From: Ruania rhizosphaerae
GTDB lineage: Bacteria; Actinomycetota; Actinomycetes; Actinomycetales; Beutenbergiaceae
Direction of reading: 5' to 3'
DNA: 64,000 nt
Assembly (NCBI RefSeq): GCF_009805705.1
Contig: NZ_VSMB01000003.1
Location: 1-64,000, forward strand
Shown here in pieces: positions 49,681 through 58,475 of this stretch. Made by a program: the position numbers and the translations under genes. The notes beneath the pieces were generated by a model. It worked only from the letters and a program-made list of their open reading frames with translations, was not told the origin of the DNA and did no database searches. How positions within the stretch are numbered: position 1 is the stretch's first letter; the number at the start of each line of letters is the position of its first letter.

Positions 49681-50636
49681 CGGTCACCATCCGCGTAGAA
49701 GACCCAGTATCGGGAAAGCAGGAAGTTGATCCCGGTGATGGCGGCGATGACCACGAGGAGAACCCAGGCCATGGCGGAGGCGTATCCCATGTCGAAGTTC
49801 GCGAATCCTTGCTGGTAGAGGTACAGCGTGTAGAACAGGGTCGAATCCGCAGGACCGCCCTGACCGTTGCTGACGATGTAGGCGGGAACGAACGCTTGAA
49901 AGGCGTAGATCGTCTGCAGGATGAAGTTGAAGAACACGATCGGCGTAAGGAGAGGGATCGTGATGCTGAGGAACCGTCGCACATGCCCGGCACCATCGAC
50001 TTCGGCCGCCTCGTAGTAGGAACGCGGAATCTGGCGCAGGCCAGCGAGGAAAATGATCATCGGCGAGCCGAAGGTCCACACGTTCAGCGCGATGATGGTC
50101 ATCAAGGCGGTATCCGGGTTGCCGACCCAGCTGTGTGTGGTGTCTATACCGATGGCGCCGAGTGCGGCGTTCACGAGGCCGTCGCTGCCGAAAACGGTCC
50201 GCCACAGCACAGCGACTGCGACGCTGGTTCCGATGAGCGAGGGCAAGTAGAAAACCGCGCGGTAGATGGCGATTCCGGCGATCGCTCGGTCCAGCAGCAT
50301 CGCCAGCGCGAGCGCGAAGACCAACTGCAACGGCACCGAGACCAGCACGTAGGTGGCAGTGACCACCACCGAACTGAGGTAGCGCGGATCGCTCGTGAAC
50401 ATCCGCACGAAGTTGTCCACCCCGATGAAGTTCGGGTCCTGGAGGAAGTTGTAGTCGGTCATGGACAGGTACAGCGAGGCCGCCATCGGCCCCATCACGA
50501 ACACGAGCAGTCCGATCAGCCACGGGCTGAGGAAAAGATAGGGCGCGAGTGCTCGCCGTCTATGTGAGTGTGGTGGTGAGGGTTGTCGCAGCGCCGGTGC
50601 CGGCATGCGCCGCCGCTCCTCGGTGAGTGAGCTCAT
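49677..50636 (-). CDS. CUT1 sugar ABC transporter permease (MalF type)
   Basis: The protein has 319 residues. APYLFLSPWLIGLLVFVMGP begins the helices and the EAA loop is YEAAEVDGAGHVRRFLSITIP. It is the first gene of the long oxidoreductase-rich operon and reads away from the LacI-AraC regulator. Confidence 0.93.
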   Translation of the reverse strand: MSSLTEERRRMPAPALRQPSPPHSHRRRALAPYLFLSPWLIGLLVFVMGPMAASLYLSMTDYNFLQDPNFIGVDNFVRMFTSDPRYLSSVVVTATYVLVSVPLQLVFALALAMLLDRAIAGIAIYRAVFYLPSLIGTSVAVAVLWRTVFGSDGLVNAALGAIGIDTTHSWVGNPDTALMTIIALNVWTFGSPMIIFLAGLRQIPRSYYEAAEVDGAGHVRRFLSITIPLLTPIVFFNFILQTIYAFQAFVPAYIVSNGQGGPADSTLFYTLYLYQQGFANFDMGYASAMAWVLLVVIAAITGINFLLSRYWVFYADGDR

Positions 50637-50846
50637 CGTTGTTGCTCCTGGGATTGCTGGAGATTCACCAGGCCGGGAGCGACCGCTCCGGCGCGCCGGT
50701 CTGGATGCTTCCCGGTCGAAGTCGGGTGCCGACCGGTGTGATCAAGGAAGGGGATAGTCGTCGTCGTTGACCTCCTGACATCCACGCTAGGTAGCCGTCG
50801 GTGGCAAGACCATGCGTCATTGCGCAGCGTTCAGTAGAATTTTTAC

Positions 50847-52025
50847 ATGGCCAATGACGCCCGCTCCACGCAGGTCGCGCTGCTCGTGGAGACCTCCAAC
50901 GCGTACGCGCGTGGTTTGCTGCGGGGGGTGCACGAGTACGTGGCCGCACACCGGGACTGGTCGCTGTACCTGGTGGAGCACTCCCGGCTGGATACCGACT
51001 TCTCCTGGCTCGAGGGCTGGCGCGGGCACGGGGTGCTGGCGCGGATCGAGAACCCGGAGACCGCGGCCTTCATCCGGCGGCTCGGTCTACCGACGGTGGA
51101 CCTGAGCGCCGGGCGGCTGCTGCCCGAACTGCCCGGCGCCGAGACCGACGATGACCACATTGCCCGCTGGGCGGTGGAGCACTTCGCTGAGCGTGGCATC
51201 ACGAACTACGCTTTCTGCGGCGATCCGAGGTACGGGTGGTCGGTCAAGCGAGGGAGCGGGTTCGCCGACCACGCCGACCGGTACGGCTCACCCGCGCACG
51301 AGTTCACGATGCGACCCACCGGCACTCGCGCCGCCGACCGCGACAGACTCGCCGGCTGGCTCAGCCAGCTGCCCAAGCCAGTCGGTGTGCTTGCCTGCTA
51401 CGACATCGCCGGCCATGAAGTGCTGGAAGCGTGCAAGGTCGCCGACCTCGCCGTCCCCGATGAGATCGCCGTCATCGGTGTCGACAACGACGAATTGCTT
51501 GGCACCCTCTCCTCCCCGGCCCTGTCCAGCATCGAGCCGGACACTCGCCGCACCGGCTACCTCGCCGCCGAGCTGCTTGACCGGATGATGGCCGGTGAGC
51601 ACGTCGAGCCCGGCCTACGCCTGATCCCACCGGTGCGCGTGGTCGCCCGGCAGTCCTCCGATCTGCTGTCGGTCGACGACGAGCTCGTCGCCCATGCCCT
51701 GCGCTACATCCGAGACCGGGCAGACATGAACGTCACTGTGCCGGAGGTGTTGCGTGCGGTGGGACTCTCCCGCCGTGCACTCGACCTGCGGTTCGTCAAG
51801 CAGGTCGGGCGCACCGTGCACGCCGAGATCCTGCGAGTGCGCATGAACCGTGTAGCGGAACTGCTGACCTCCACCGACTGGACACTGACCCGGATCGCCG
51901 AGCGCCTGGACTTCAAGCACGCCGAGTACATGGGAGCGGCCTTCAAGAAGCAGATGGGCCGCTCACCGGGCCGGTACCGCCGCGACGTCACCGGTTCCAT
52001 CGGGCGTCAGGACGGGTGGCGCTGA
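50847..52025 (+). CDS. LacI-like sensor plus AraC HTH regulator (XylR type)
   Basis: The protein has 392 residues. QVALLVETSNAYARGLLRGV opens a LacI-type sugar-binding domain, and EIAVIGVDNDELLGTLSSPA is the matching strand. The last 100 residues are AraC-type (VPEVLRAVGLSRRALDLRFV, LTRIAERLDFKHAEYMGAAF). This combination is that of XylR-type activators. TAGAAT (about 50832) may be the -10 box of its promoter. It probably controls the 50636-40307 operon. Confidence 0.92.
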   Translation: MANDARSTQVALLVETSNAYARGLLRGVHEYVAAHRDWSLYLVEHSRLDTDFSWLEGWRGHGVLARIENPETAAFIRRLGLPTVDLSAGRLLPELPGAETDDDHIARWAVEHFAERGITNYAFCGDPRYGWSVKRGSGFADHADRYGSPAHEFTMRPTGTRAADRDRLAGWLSQLPKPVGVLACYDIAGHEVLEACKVADLAVPDEIAVIGVDNDELLGTLSSPALSSIEPDTRRTGYLAAELLDRMMAGEHVEPGLRLIPPVRVVARQSSDLLSVDDELVAHALRYIRDRADMNVTVPEVLRAVGLSRRALDLRFVKQVGRTVHAEILRVRMNRVAELLTSTDWTLTRIAERLDFKHAEYMGAAFKKQMGRSPGRYRRDVTGSIGRQDGWR

Positions 52026-52044
52026 GCCTGACCGGCGGCGCGCC

Positions 52045-52884
52045 TCACCGGATCGGGGGCAGCCGATCCAGCACCGCCTCCCACAGTTCGTGCTGCGGAC
52101 TGATCACCGCAAAGTGATCTGCGCTCTCGTCCACCACGTACTCGATCTCGGCCCCGCCCTCGCGAGCCAGATCCACGTACCCGGCCACGTAGGGTTGCGG
52201 CACGATCGTGTCCGCGCCACCCTGCACGATGAGCTGCGGCGCACGGCCCGGCAGTCGCTCGGCAGGGGAGGCCGCCCCGTACGCCTGCGGATCCTGGTTC
52301 GGTGCCGCGCCCATGAAGTCCGTGACCGCCGTACCGCCCAGGTCCGAGCTGGCGGCGACCGCGAGGTCAGCCACCGGCGCCTGACCGACCACCAGCACCG
52401 GCTCGACCACCGGGTCCTCCCGGGTGCCCGCCCACAGGCTCAGGTGCCCGCCGGCGGAATGTCCCACCACGGCCACGCGATCCAGGTCGATCGGGTGATC
52501 CTCCGCCAGCACAGCAAGATGATCGATCGCTGCCGCGACGTCCGCCATCGTGCCCGGATACCCGCCGCCGGGTTCCCCGACCTTCCGGTACTCGATGTTC
52601 CAGACGACGTACCCTCGTCCGGTCAGGTCAGTCGCCAGCGGTTCCATCAGGTCGAGCTCGTAGGCGTCCCGCCAGAATCCGCCATGAATGAGCACGACGG
52701 CGGGGCGTACCTCTGTCTGATCCGCACCTTCCGGCACGCTCAGATCCCCGAACTGCTCCGGTGCTGCTCCGTACTCGAGTCGTACCGGTTCGCTCTCCTC
52801 GCCCTGCTCCTGCCCCGCCGCGCTGCACCCGGCGAGCGCAAGTGCGCCGGCGAGTGCCGCCGTCAGGACCTGAACTCGCCGCAT
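52045..52884 (-). CDS. Alpha/beta-hydrolase lipoprotein (BD-FAE-like esterase)
   Basis: The protein has 279 residues with lipobox LALAGC. The oxyanion HGGFW, nucleophile Ser in GHSAGGHLSLW, Asp in GGADTIVP and His in SADHFAVI make a complete triad. It resembles the acetyl-xylan/feruloyl-type esterase or formamidase group. It converges on the regulator gene. Confidence 0.88.
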   Translation of the reverse strand: MRRVQVLTAALAGALALAGCSAAGQEQGEESEPVRLEYGAAPEQFGDLSVPEGADQTEVRPAVVLIHGGFWRDAYELDLMEPLATDLTGRGYVVWNIEYRKVGEPGGGYPGTMADVAAAIDHLAVLAEDHPIDLDRVAVVGHSAGGHLSLWAGTREDPVVEPVLVVGQAPVADLAVAASSDLGGTAVTDFMGAAPNQDPQAYGAASPAERLPGRAPQLIVQGGADTIVPQPYVAGYVDLAREGGAEIEYVVDESADHFAVISPQHELWEAVLDRLPPIR

Positions 52885-52918
52885 GGCATGACCTTACGAC
52901 GCGGAAACGCGTCAGTCC

Positions 52919-53857
52919 TCAGGGCCGCACGATGATGTTGCCGACCTTGCGGCCGGAGTCCACGCGGGCGTGCGCTGCTGCGATCTGGCCAAGGTCCAGG
53001 TCCTGATCGATGACGGCGGTGAGGGCGCCTTGGTCCATGAGGTCCAGCAGGTACGTGAAGTCCGCTGCTCGTTCCGGTGCTGCCCCCACAGTGGCGCGTC
53101 CGACGGAGCCGAGCATGTCCCACAGGCCAGCGGCCACCAGCGCCACTGTTCCATCCGGAGCCACCAGCCGCCTGCCGGCCGCGGGGGAGAGAGTGCCGGT
53201 GGCGTCCAGCACCACGTCGAAGCGTTGATCGAGCTCGGGGAGGTTGGTGCGGTTGTAGTCGATGGTGTCCGCACCCAGGGATGCGATGAGGTCCAGGTTC
53301 GCGGTACTCGTGACGCCGGTGACCGCGGCGCCGAGGTGGCGTGCCAGCTGCACCGCGTTCGTCCCGACCGCCCCCGAGGCGCCGATCACCAGCACCGTCA
53401 TGCCGGGCCCGACTCCTGCCTTGTCCCGGAGGAAGAACAGCGCGGTGGTGCCGCCGAACAGCATCCCAGCGGCCTGTTCGTGACTGACCGACGCCGGCTT
53501 GCGGACCACCCGGTCGGCGGGAACGGCCACGTACTCCGCGTGCGCACCGAACTTGGCCCCGGACATGCCGCACACCTGCTCGCCCACCGAAGGGCCGCCG
53601 TCGACGGTTTGCACGACCTCACCGGCGTAGGCGCTGCCCAGCACCTGCCGACGTGGGCGGCGGATCCCGAAAGCCAACCGGCTGAATGCGCCGAAACCGG
53701 GCGGGAAGCTTGCACCGCGGATCCGGGCGTCGGCCGCGGTGACTGCTGCCGCATGTACCCGCACCAGCACCTCTCCCGGCCGCGGCTGCGGGCGCGGGAT
53801 GTCCTGTACCTGAACCACATCCGGTGGGCCGTACTGCCGTACTACGGCTGCTCGCAT
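52919..53857 (-). CDS. Zinc-independent medium-chain dehydrogenase/quinone reductase type
   Basis: The protein has 312 residues. VRQYGPPDVVQVQDIPRPQP and VLVIGASGAVGTNAVQLARH are family motifs; the Cys/His zinc ligands are absent. It would use NADPH on a quinone or enone. ATG at 53857 follows AAGGAG by 6 bp. Palindromes upstream suggest tight repression. Confidence 0.9.
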   Translation of the reverse strand: MRAAVVRQYGPPDVVQVQDIPRPQPRPGEVLVRVHAAAVTAADARIRGASFPPGFGAFSRLAFGIRRPRRQVLGSAYAGEVVQTVDGGPSVGEQVCGMSGAKFGAHAEYVAVPADRVVRKPASVSHEQAAGMLFGGTTALFFLRDKAGVGPGMTVLVIGASGAVGTNAVQLARHLGAAVTGVTSTANLDLIASLGADTIDYNRTNLPELDQRFDVVLDATGTLSPAAGRRLVAPDGTVALVAAGLWDMLGSVGRATVGAAPERAADFTYLLDLMDQGALTAVIDQDLDLGQIAAAHARVDSGRKVGNIIVRP

Positions 53858-53867
53858 CAATATCTCC

Positions 53868-53908
53868 TTACAGTGTAAGCCTGGTTACAGCGTAGCCTTA
53901 CGCTGTAA
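53868..53908. promoter_or_regulatory. Operator cluster before the quinone reductase-type gene
   Basis: TTACAGTGTAA (53868-53878) is a palindrome next to the ribosome binding site. TTACAGCGTA and TACGCTGTAA (53885-53894 and 53899-53908) are perfect arms 4 bp apart. TetR- or MerR-type repressors use such sites; no cognate regulator gene adjoins them. Confidence 0.6.
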
Positions 53909-54199
53909 ATGTGGCAAGGCTCGGACAATCGGCCAGGAGTCGAGAAGCCTGGCCGGATTCGGCTCGCACCACGTCGTACGCGGTTCGAGTGTTCTGCTCG
54001 CCGGCCCGACGGCTATGTGCGATCCGACCGAAGGCTGACATCCGGCCCTGGCGGCCCGCATACCAGAAGGCGCTCCGGCACGTCGCTGGCCTGGCCGACG
54101 GGTGAGACATGAGGTGTTCGTCCGCTGGGACGCCGCTCGCGATCGGGTCGAGGAACCGCCTGCCGTGCACACGATGGAGCCTCACCCAAGGAGGTACCC
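53909..54199. other. Intergenic region without a recognised gene
   Basis: Short frames exist on both strands, but none has a family match or ribosome binding site. AAGGAGG at its right edge belongs to the next gene. Confidence 0.4.
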
Positions 54200-54382
54200 A
54201 TGGCTCAGATCAAGATCGTCGTCTGCGATGAGTGCGGTGCGATCGACCGCCCCACTATCCGCTACGTCCTCGGCAAGGGGATGGCGACCCGGTTCTTCGA
54301 CCTCTGCGTCGAGCACGCACGGCCGCTGGAACGGATTCTCGAGCTGAAGCCCGGAGCACGCCAGGCGACGGTCACGACCTGA
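54200..54382 (+). CDS. Small zinc-finger-like protein, unknown
   Basis: The protein has 60 residues with a strong AAGGAGG. VVCDECGAID and later FDLCVEHARPLERIL give a Cys-x2-Cys and Cys-x2-His pair, likely one zinc site. Similar small proteins occur in actinobacteria. Function unknown; a DNA or protein adaptor is possible. Confidence 0.75.
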   Translation: MAQIKIVVCDECGAIDRPTIRYVLGKGMATRFFDLCVEHARPLERILELKPGARQATVTT

Positions 54383-54457
54383 CGCCTCCGGAGGTTTCTC
54401 CGGCCGCTACTGACCCCGGCCCGGCGCCTATGGCACATGAGTCCGGCATCGCGGAAT

Positions 54458-54946
54458 TCAGTGGGAGGCGGCGAACGAGGCGATCTTGCCGGCGTTGCGG
54501 TGGAACACCTCCCGGGCCTCGGCGTCCAGGTCCACCGGTACCCCGGCCGCGACCAGTTCGTAGAATCCCGACATCGCGGAATCCTCCGGCTGGGAGCCGA
54601 GGTCATTGCACATGATCGTCACCGCGAACAGCCGCTCCGTGGTCGAGGTGTTCTTGATGTGGTGCACCGAGGTGGCCGGCAGCACTAGTACGTCCCCGGC
54701 CGAGACTGGAACGCTGTGCTCGTCGGACTGCGCGAGCCCCTCGCCCTGGACGAAGAAGAAGATCTCCACCGACGCGGGGTGGGAGTTGTCGGACTGGACG
54801 CCCTCGGGATCCCAGATCTCGAAGAACACGCTCGTGGGGGAGCCGTCCACCGGGCCGGTCAGCGGGCACAGCGTGACCGTGTCTTCGGCGGTGATGCGGT
54901 AGGCAGTCAGCTCGCGGGTGTCCTTGATGGTCGGCATCTCAGCCAT
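54458..54946 (-). CDS. Cupin-domain protein
   Basis: The protein has 162 residues. NSHPASVEIFFFVQGEGLAQ and GDVLVLPATSVHHIKN are the two cupin motifs; the metal-binding set is partly changed (one His each plus Glu). AGGAGG lies 6 bp upstream of ATG 54946. Function unknown. Confidence 0.85.
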   Translation of the reverse strand: MAEMPTIKDTRELTAYRITAEDTVTLCPLTGPVDGSPTSVFFEIWDPEGVQSDNSHPASVEIFFFVQGEGLAQSDEHSVPVSAGDVLVLPATSVHHIKNTSTTERLFAVTIMCNDLGSQPEDSAMSGFYELVAAGVPVDLDAEAREVFHRNAGKIASFAASH

Positions 54947-55119
54947 GGTGATCCTCCTGGAGTCTCGATGAGCTGAGGCTACGAAGTGGCCGACACGGCG
55001 GTATGACCGTTGCGTCACAGTCGTGTTTCGTCGCTGCTGACCCCGTGGGAGTCGTGGCCGTAGGATCGCCGCAGATTCACTGTCGGCGCCGATGTGGCGA
55101 TGAGGGGTGGGTGCAGTCC

Positions 55120-56070
55120 ATGAGCGAGAAGTCGCCGGAGGCGCCGCAGGGCGTGCTCACCGTGGTGATCGCTTTGATCGCCAACGCGCTCGTGGCAGCG
55201 GCGAAGACCGTGGCCGCGGTGCTCTCCGGTTCGGCATCCATGGTGGCCGAGGCCGCGCACTCGTGGGCCGACACCGGCAACGAGGCGCTGTTGTTGGTGG
55301 CCGAGCGTCGTGGAGCGAAACCCGCCGACGCCGCGCATCCTCTCGGCTACGGGCGGGCAGCATTCGTGTGGTCGATGGTGGCGGCCTTCGGCCTGTTCGT
55401 GGCCGGGTCGATCGTCTCGATCACCCACGGCATCTCCGAGCTCGGCAACCGGGAAGAGGCCGCGGACTACACCCTCAGCTACGTCGTGCTCGCCGTGGCC
55501 TTCGTGCTCGAGGGCATCTCCTTCACCCAGGCGCTCCGCCAGACCCGCAGCGATGCCGCACGCGCCCGGGTGCATCCGTTCCGGTTCGTGCTCGGCACCT
55601 CCCAGACCACATTGCGGGCCGTGTTCTTCGAGGATCTGGCCGCACTGGTCGGCCTGCTCGTGGCCGCCGGTGGACTCGCCGCGCACCAGCTCACCGGAGA
55701 CGCGATCTACGACGCGATCGGCTCCATCTGCGTGGGCGTGCTGCTGGGCGTGGTGGCGCTCCTCCTGCTCGTGCGCAACGGCCAGTTCCTGGTCGGGCAA
55801 TCCGTGGACGGCCTGGCCCGGCAGACACTGCTGGAGCGGCTGCGCACCGCACCGGGTGTCGAGCGGGTGACCTTTGCCCACATGGAGTACGTGGGCCCGG
55901 CGAAGATCTTCGTGGTCGCCTCGGTGGACCTGACCGGGGATGATCGCGAATCGGTGCTGCAGCAGCGGTTGCAGGCGGTCGAGGACCACCTCGACGCGCA
56001 CCCGCTCGTGCAGCGGACGGTGCTGTCGCTGGCCGCGCCCGGGGAGGAGGAACTGCTCGCGGAGTGGTGA
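55120..56070 (+). CDS. Cation diffusion facilitator (CDF) metal exporter
   Basis: The protein has 316 residues with six helices. SMVAEAAHSWADTGNEALLL contains the helix-II H-x3-D metal site, and helix V has EDLAALVGLLV with further acidic residues. The C-terminal cytoplasmic part (FVVASVDLTGDDRES) is the usual metal-binding dimer domain. Zn2+ or Mn2+ efflux against protons is likely. ATG at 55120 is preferred over earlier starts. Confidence 0.92.
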   Translation: MSEKSPEAPQGVLTVVIALIANALVAAAKTVAAVLSGSASMVAEAAHSWADTGNEALLLVAERRGAKPADAAHPLGYGRAAFVWSMVAAFGLFVAGSIVSITHGISELGNREEAADYTLSYVVLAVAFVLEGISFTQALRQTRSDAARARVHPFRFVLGTSQTTLRAVFFEDLAALVGLLVAAGGLAAHQLTGDAIYDAIGSICVGVLLGVVALLLLVRNGQFLVGQSVDGLARQTLLERLRTAPGVERVTFAHMEYVGPAKIFVVASVDLTGDDRESVLQQRLQAVEDHLDAHPLVQRTVLSLAAPGEEELLAEW

Positions 56071-56078
56071 CATGCATG

Positions 56079-56106
56079 CTGAGACGGTTTCGCTCGGTCG
56101 TCTCAG
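56079..56106. terminator. Hairpin between convergent genes
   Basis: CTGAGACG and CGTCTCAG are perfect 8-bp arms around 12 bases. It lies between the CDF stop and the VapC stop and may serve both strands; no T run is seen. Confidence 0.5.
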
Positions 56107-56531
56107 GGCTGCGTCGTGTGAGGACTCCACGGGTCGATCAGCTGTAGCCCACAGCCCAGGAAATCGCGTCCGTTGCGGGTGGCGAGTGATGCGTGGTGAA
56201 CGCGGCAGATCCCTGCGATCATCAGGTCTTCGGTCGCGCCGGGCTGGCCTGCACGGTCCCGCTCCGAGCGGAGACCTGCATACGAGGCTCCGGCCGCACG
56301 ATCAAAATCGTAGAGACGGTCAGCGGCACTCTCGACGAGCTGATCGATAGCCGCCAGAAGATGCGATTGCCTGCGCCCCTTCGGGAGGCGGCGTGCGCCA
56401 TAGAGCAACTCTGCGATGGAGATGGTGGTCAGGGCGATCTCTTGCTGGTGTTCGGCCAGCCATGCGAGCACCCGCGGGTCGGGGGATGGGCGCAGCGGTT
56501 CCGAGAGGACGTTGGTGTCGACGACGATCAC
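56103..56531 (-). CDS. VapC-type PIN-domain toxin
   Basis: The protein has 142 residues. MIVVDTNVLSE, ISIAELLYGARR and GATEDLMIAG hold the acidic residues; LATRNGRDF supplies the last turn, with Asn before GRDF. It overlaps the antitoxin stop by ATGA. Confidence 0.92.
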   Translation of the reverse strand: MIVVDTNVLSEPLRPSPDPRVLAWLAEHQQEIALTTISIAELLYGARRLPKGRRQSHLLAAIDQLVESAADRLYDFDRAAGASYAGLRSERDRAGQPGATEDLMIAGICRVHHASLATRNGRDFLGCGLQLIDPWSPHTTQP

Positions 56532-56755
56532 GTGAGTTCAACCGAGCGCGGTTGTTGGCGTTCAGGCAGTGTGAGATCGACACCCTCGAGTTCGTGCGCT
56601 GTGTGGATCCAATCGACGATGAACGTCCGTTCCGCGACCGCATCCTCCAATATGGCCCGGATCTCAGCTTCCATCGATCGATCGTGCTGGGCAGCACGTG
56701 CCTTCAACGCCCGACGCGTGTGCTCAGGCAGGTTCCGCACCGTGACTGTCGCCAT
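56528..56755 (-). CDS. FitA/VapB-type ribbon-helix-helix antitoxin
   Basis: The protein has 75 residues. ATVTVRNLPEHTRRALKARA is the RHH DNA-binding part, followed by HDRSMEAEIRAILEDAV. ATG 56755 gives the family length; the 9-residue extension from 56782 is improbable. Confidence 0.92.
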   Translation of the reverse strand: MATVTVRNLPEHTRRALKARAAQHDRSMEAEIRAILEDAVAERTFIVDWIHTAHELEGVDLTLPERQQPRSVELT

Positions 56756-56808
56756 CCTCGCGCCTCCCGGTTCTGCAAGCATTGACAGCGTTGCAGTCAG
56801 ATTCTAGT

Positions 56809-58392
56809 TCATCGCGGATCAGCCCGTTGCCCGGGTGACGGACCGCTGGAGGACTCCAGCCACGGACCGCCCGGTCGGCGCAGGTCCCGCACCACCATCA
56901 GCACGAATGAGACGCACACCGCCAGCAGGATCACCGTGAACGGCACCGCTGCCACGACCGCCGCACCCTGCAGGGCCGAGATGCCGCCGGCGAGCAGCAG
57001 CACGGCAGCGAACGCCGCAGAGAAGGACCACAGCAGCCGCACCGGTCGCGGCGGCTTCAGGCTGCCCCCGGAGGTGGTGCTGCCCAGCATGAACGAGGCC
57101 GAGTCGGCCGAGGTGATGAACAGCAACGCCAGTACGATCGCCACCACGACGGCAACGACCCCGGGTAGGGGAAGCGTGCCGAATACCTCCACCGTGAGTG
57201 CCGACTTCACGTTCCCGTCCACCAGGCCCGGATCGACCGAGCCCGACTCCACCCGGTTCAGGGCGGTTCCGCCGAACACTGAGAACCACACCGCGCTGAT
57301 CGATCCCGGCACCAGCACCACCCCGGCCACCACGCTGCGGATGGTCCGCCCCCGCGAGATCCGGGCGATGAACGTGCCCACGAATGGCGCCCAGGCGATC
57401 CACCACGCCCAGAAGAAGAACGTCCACCCCGCCTCCCAGGTGTTTCCGGGAGTCTCCGTGGCCAGGGACATCCCGGGCAGGTGAGTCACGAATCCGCTGA
57501 CAGTCGTGCCGATGGCACCGATCAGCTCCCTCGTGGGCCCCCAGAAGAACGTGAACACCACCAGCGCCGAGCACAGCACCCCGTTGGCCAGGCTCAGCCA
57601 CCGGATCCCACGGCCCAGGCCCGTCATCGCCGAGATCGTCGAGACCGTCATGAGCCCGACGATGATCGCCACCTTCGCACCGTAGGAGATCGGCACCCCG
57701 AAGGCCTGCGCCAGCCCCTCGTTCAGCTCCCGCGTACCCAGGCCCAGCGAGGTCGCCACCCCGAACAGGATCGCGATCACCGCGAGCAGGTCGATGACCT
57801 TGCCGGGCCAGCGCCGGGTGGACTCACCCATCAGGGCATACAGCGCCGAGCTGATCAGCACTGGGCGGTCCTTGCGGAACGCGGCATAGGCAACCGGAAC
57901 AGCCACCCCCGCGTACAGCGCCCAGGCGTGCGGCCCCCAGAAGAACAAGGAGTACCGCAGGCCCGTGGCAGCGGCCTCTGCGGTGCCGGCCTGCGCCGTC
58001 CCCGGCGGGGGATCCACTGCATGCAGCAGCGGCTGAGCCGTCCCCCAGAACAGGAAGCTCAGGCCCACCCCGGCGCTCATCAGCATCGCCAGCCACGACG
58101 GCCACCCGAATTCCGGGCGGCGCCCGGGTTTGCCCAGCCGGAGCCGGCCGACGGGGGAGAGCGCGACGGCCAGCATCAGGACCAGCACCACCAGCACCGT
58201 GCCCACGTAGACCGGACCGAATGTGGTGACCACGAGGCGCTGCAGGGTCGACAACCCGTCCTGAAGCGTCGTCGGGAAGATGAGGCCGAAGACGATGAAC
58301 GCCAGCGCGAAGGACAGGGAGGCCACGAACACGAAGCCCAACTTGGGGACGTCGCGCCCGGCCACGTCGGTGCGGATCTCGGAACTGGCCAT
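56809..58392 (-). CDS. BCCT-family transporter (betaine/choline/carnitine)
   Basis: The protein has 527 residues with about 12 helices. MSAGVGLSFLFWGTAQPLLH is the family Gly-rich helix, and TFFFWAWWIAWAPFVGTFIA with ISRGRTIR is the Trp-rich signature. It takes up quaternary ammonium compounds with Na+ or H+. Likely for osmoprotection. Confidence 0.93.
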   Translation of the reverse strand: MASSEIRTDVAGRDVPKLGFVFVASLSFALAFIVFGLIFPTTLQDGLSTLQRLVVTTFGPVYVGTVLVVLVLMLAVALSPVGRLRLGKPGRRPEFGWPSWLAMLMSAGVGLSFLFWGTAQPLLHAVDPPPGTAQAGTAEAAATGLRYSLFFWGPHAWALYAGVAVPVAYAAFRKDRPVLISSALYALMGESTRRWPGKVIDLLAVIAILFGVATSLGLGTRELNEGLAQAFGVPISYGAKVAIIVGLMTVSTISAMTGLGRGIRWLSLANGVLCSALVVFTFFWGPTRELIGAIGTTVSGFVTHLPGMSLATETPGNTWEAGWTFFFWAWWIAWAPFVGTFIARISRGRTIRSVVAGVVLVPGSISAVWFSVFGGTALNRVESGSVDPGLVDGNVKSALTVEVFGTLPLPGVVAVVVAIVLALLFITSADSASFMLGSTTSGGSLKPPRPVRLLWSFSAAFAAVLLLAGGISALQGAAVVAAVPFTVILLAVCVSFVLMVVRDLRRPGGPWLESSSGPSPGQRADPR

Positions 58393-58475
58393 GCCACACC
58401 ACTGTGGCCTAGATCTCGATCACCGCAACCGGTTCCCGGGAAGTGAGAGACGCCGTCGTGGGCTGCCTAGACTCG

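Noticed and set aside
53911-54105. 64-codon plus-strand frame after the quinone reductase-type promoter
   Set aside because: No HTH or other motif and overlapping frames on both strands look equally open, so it is not the missing regulator.
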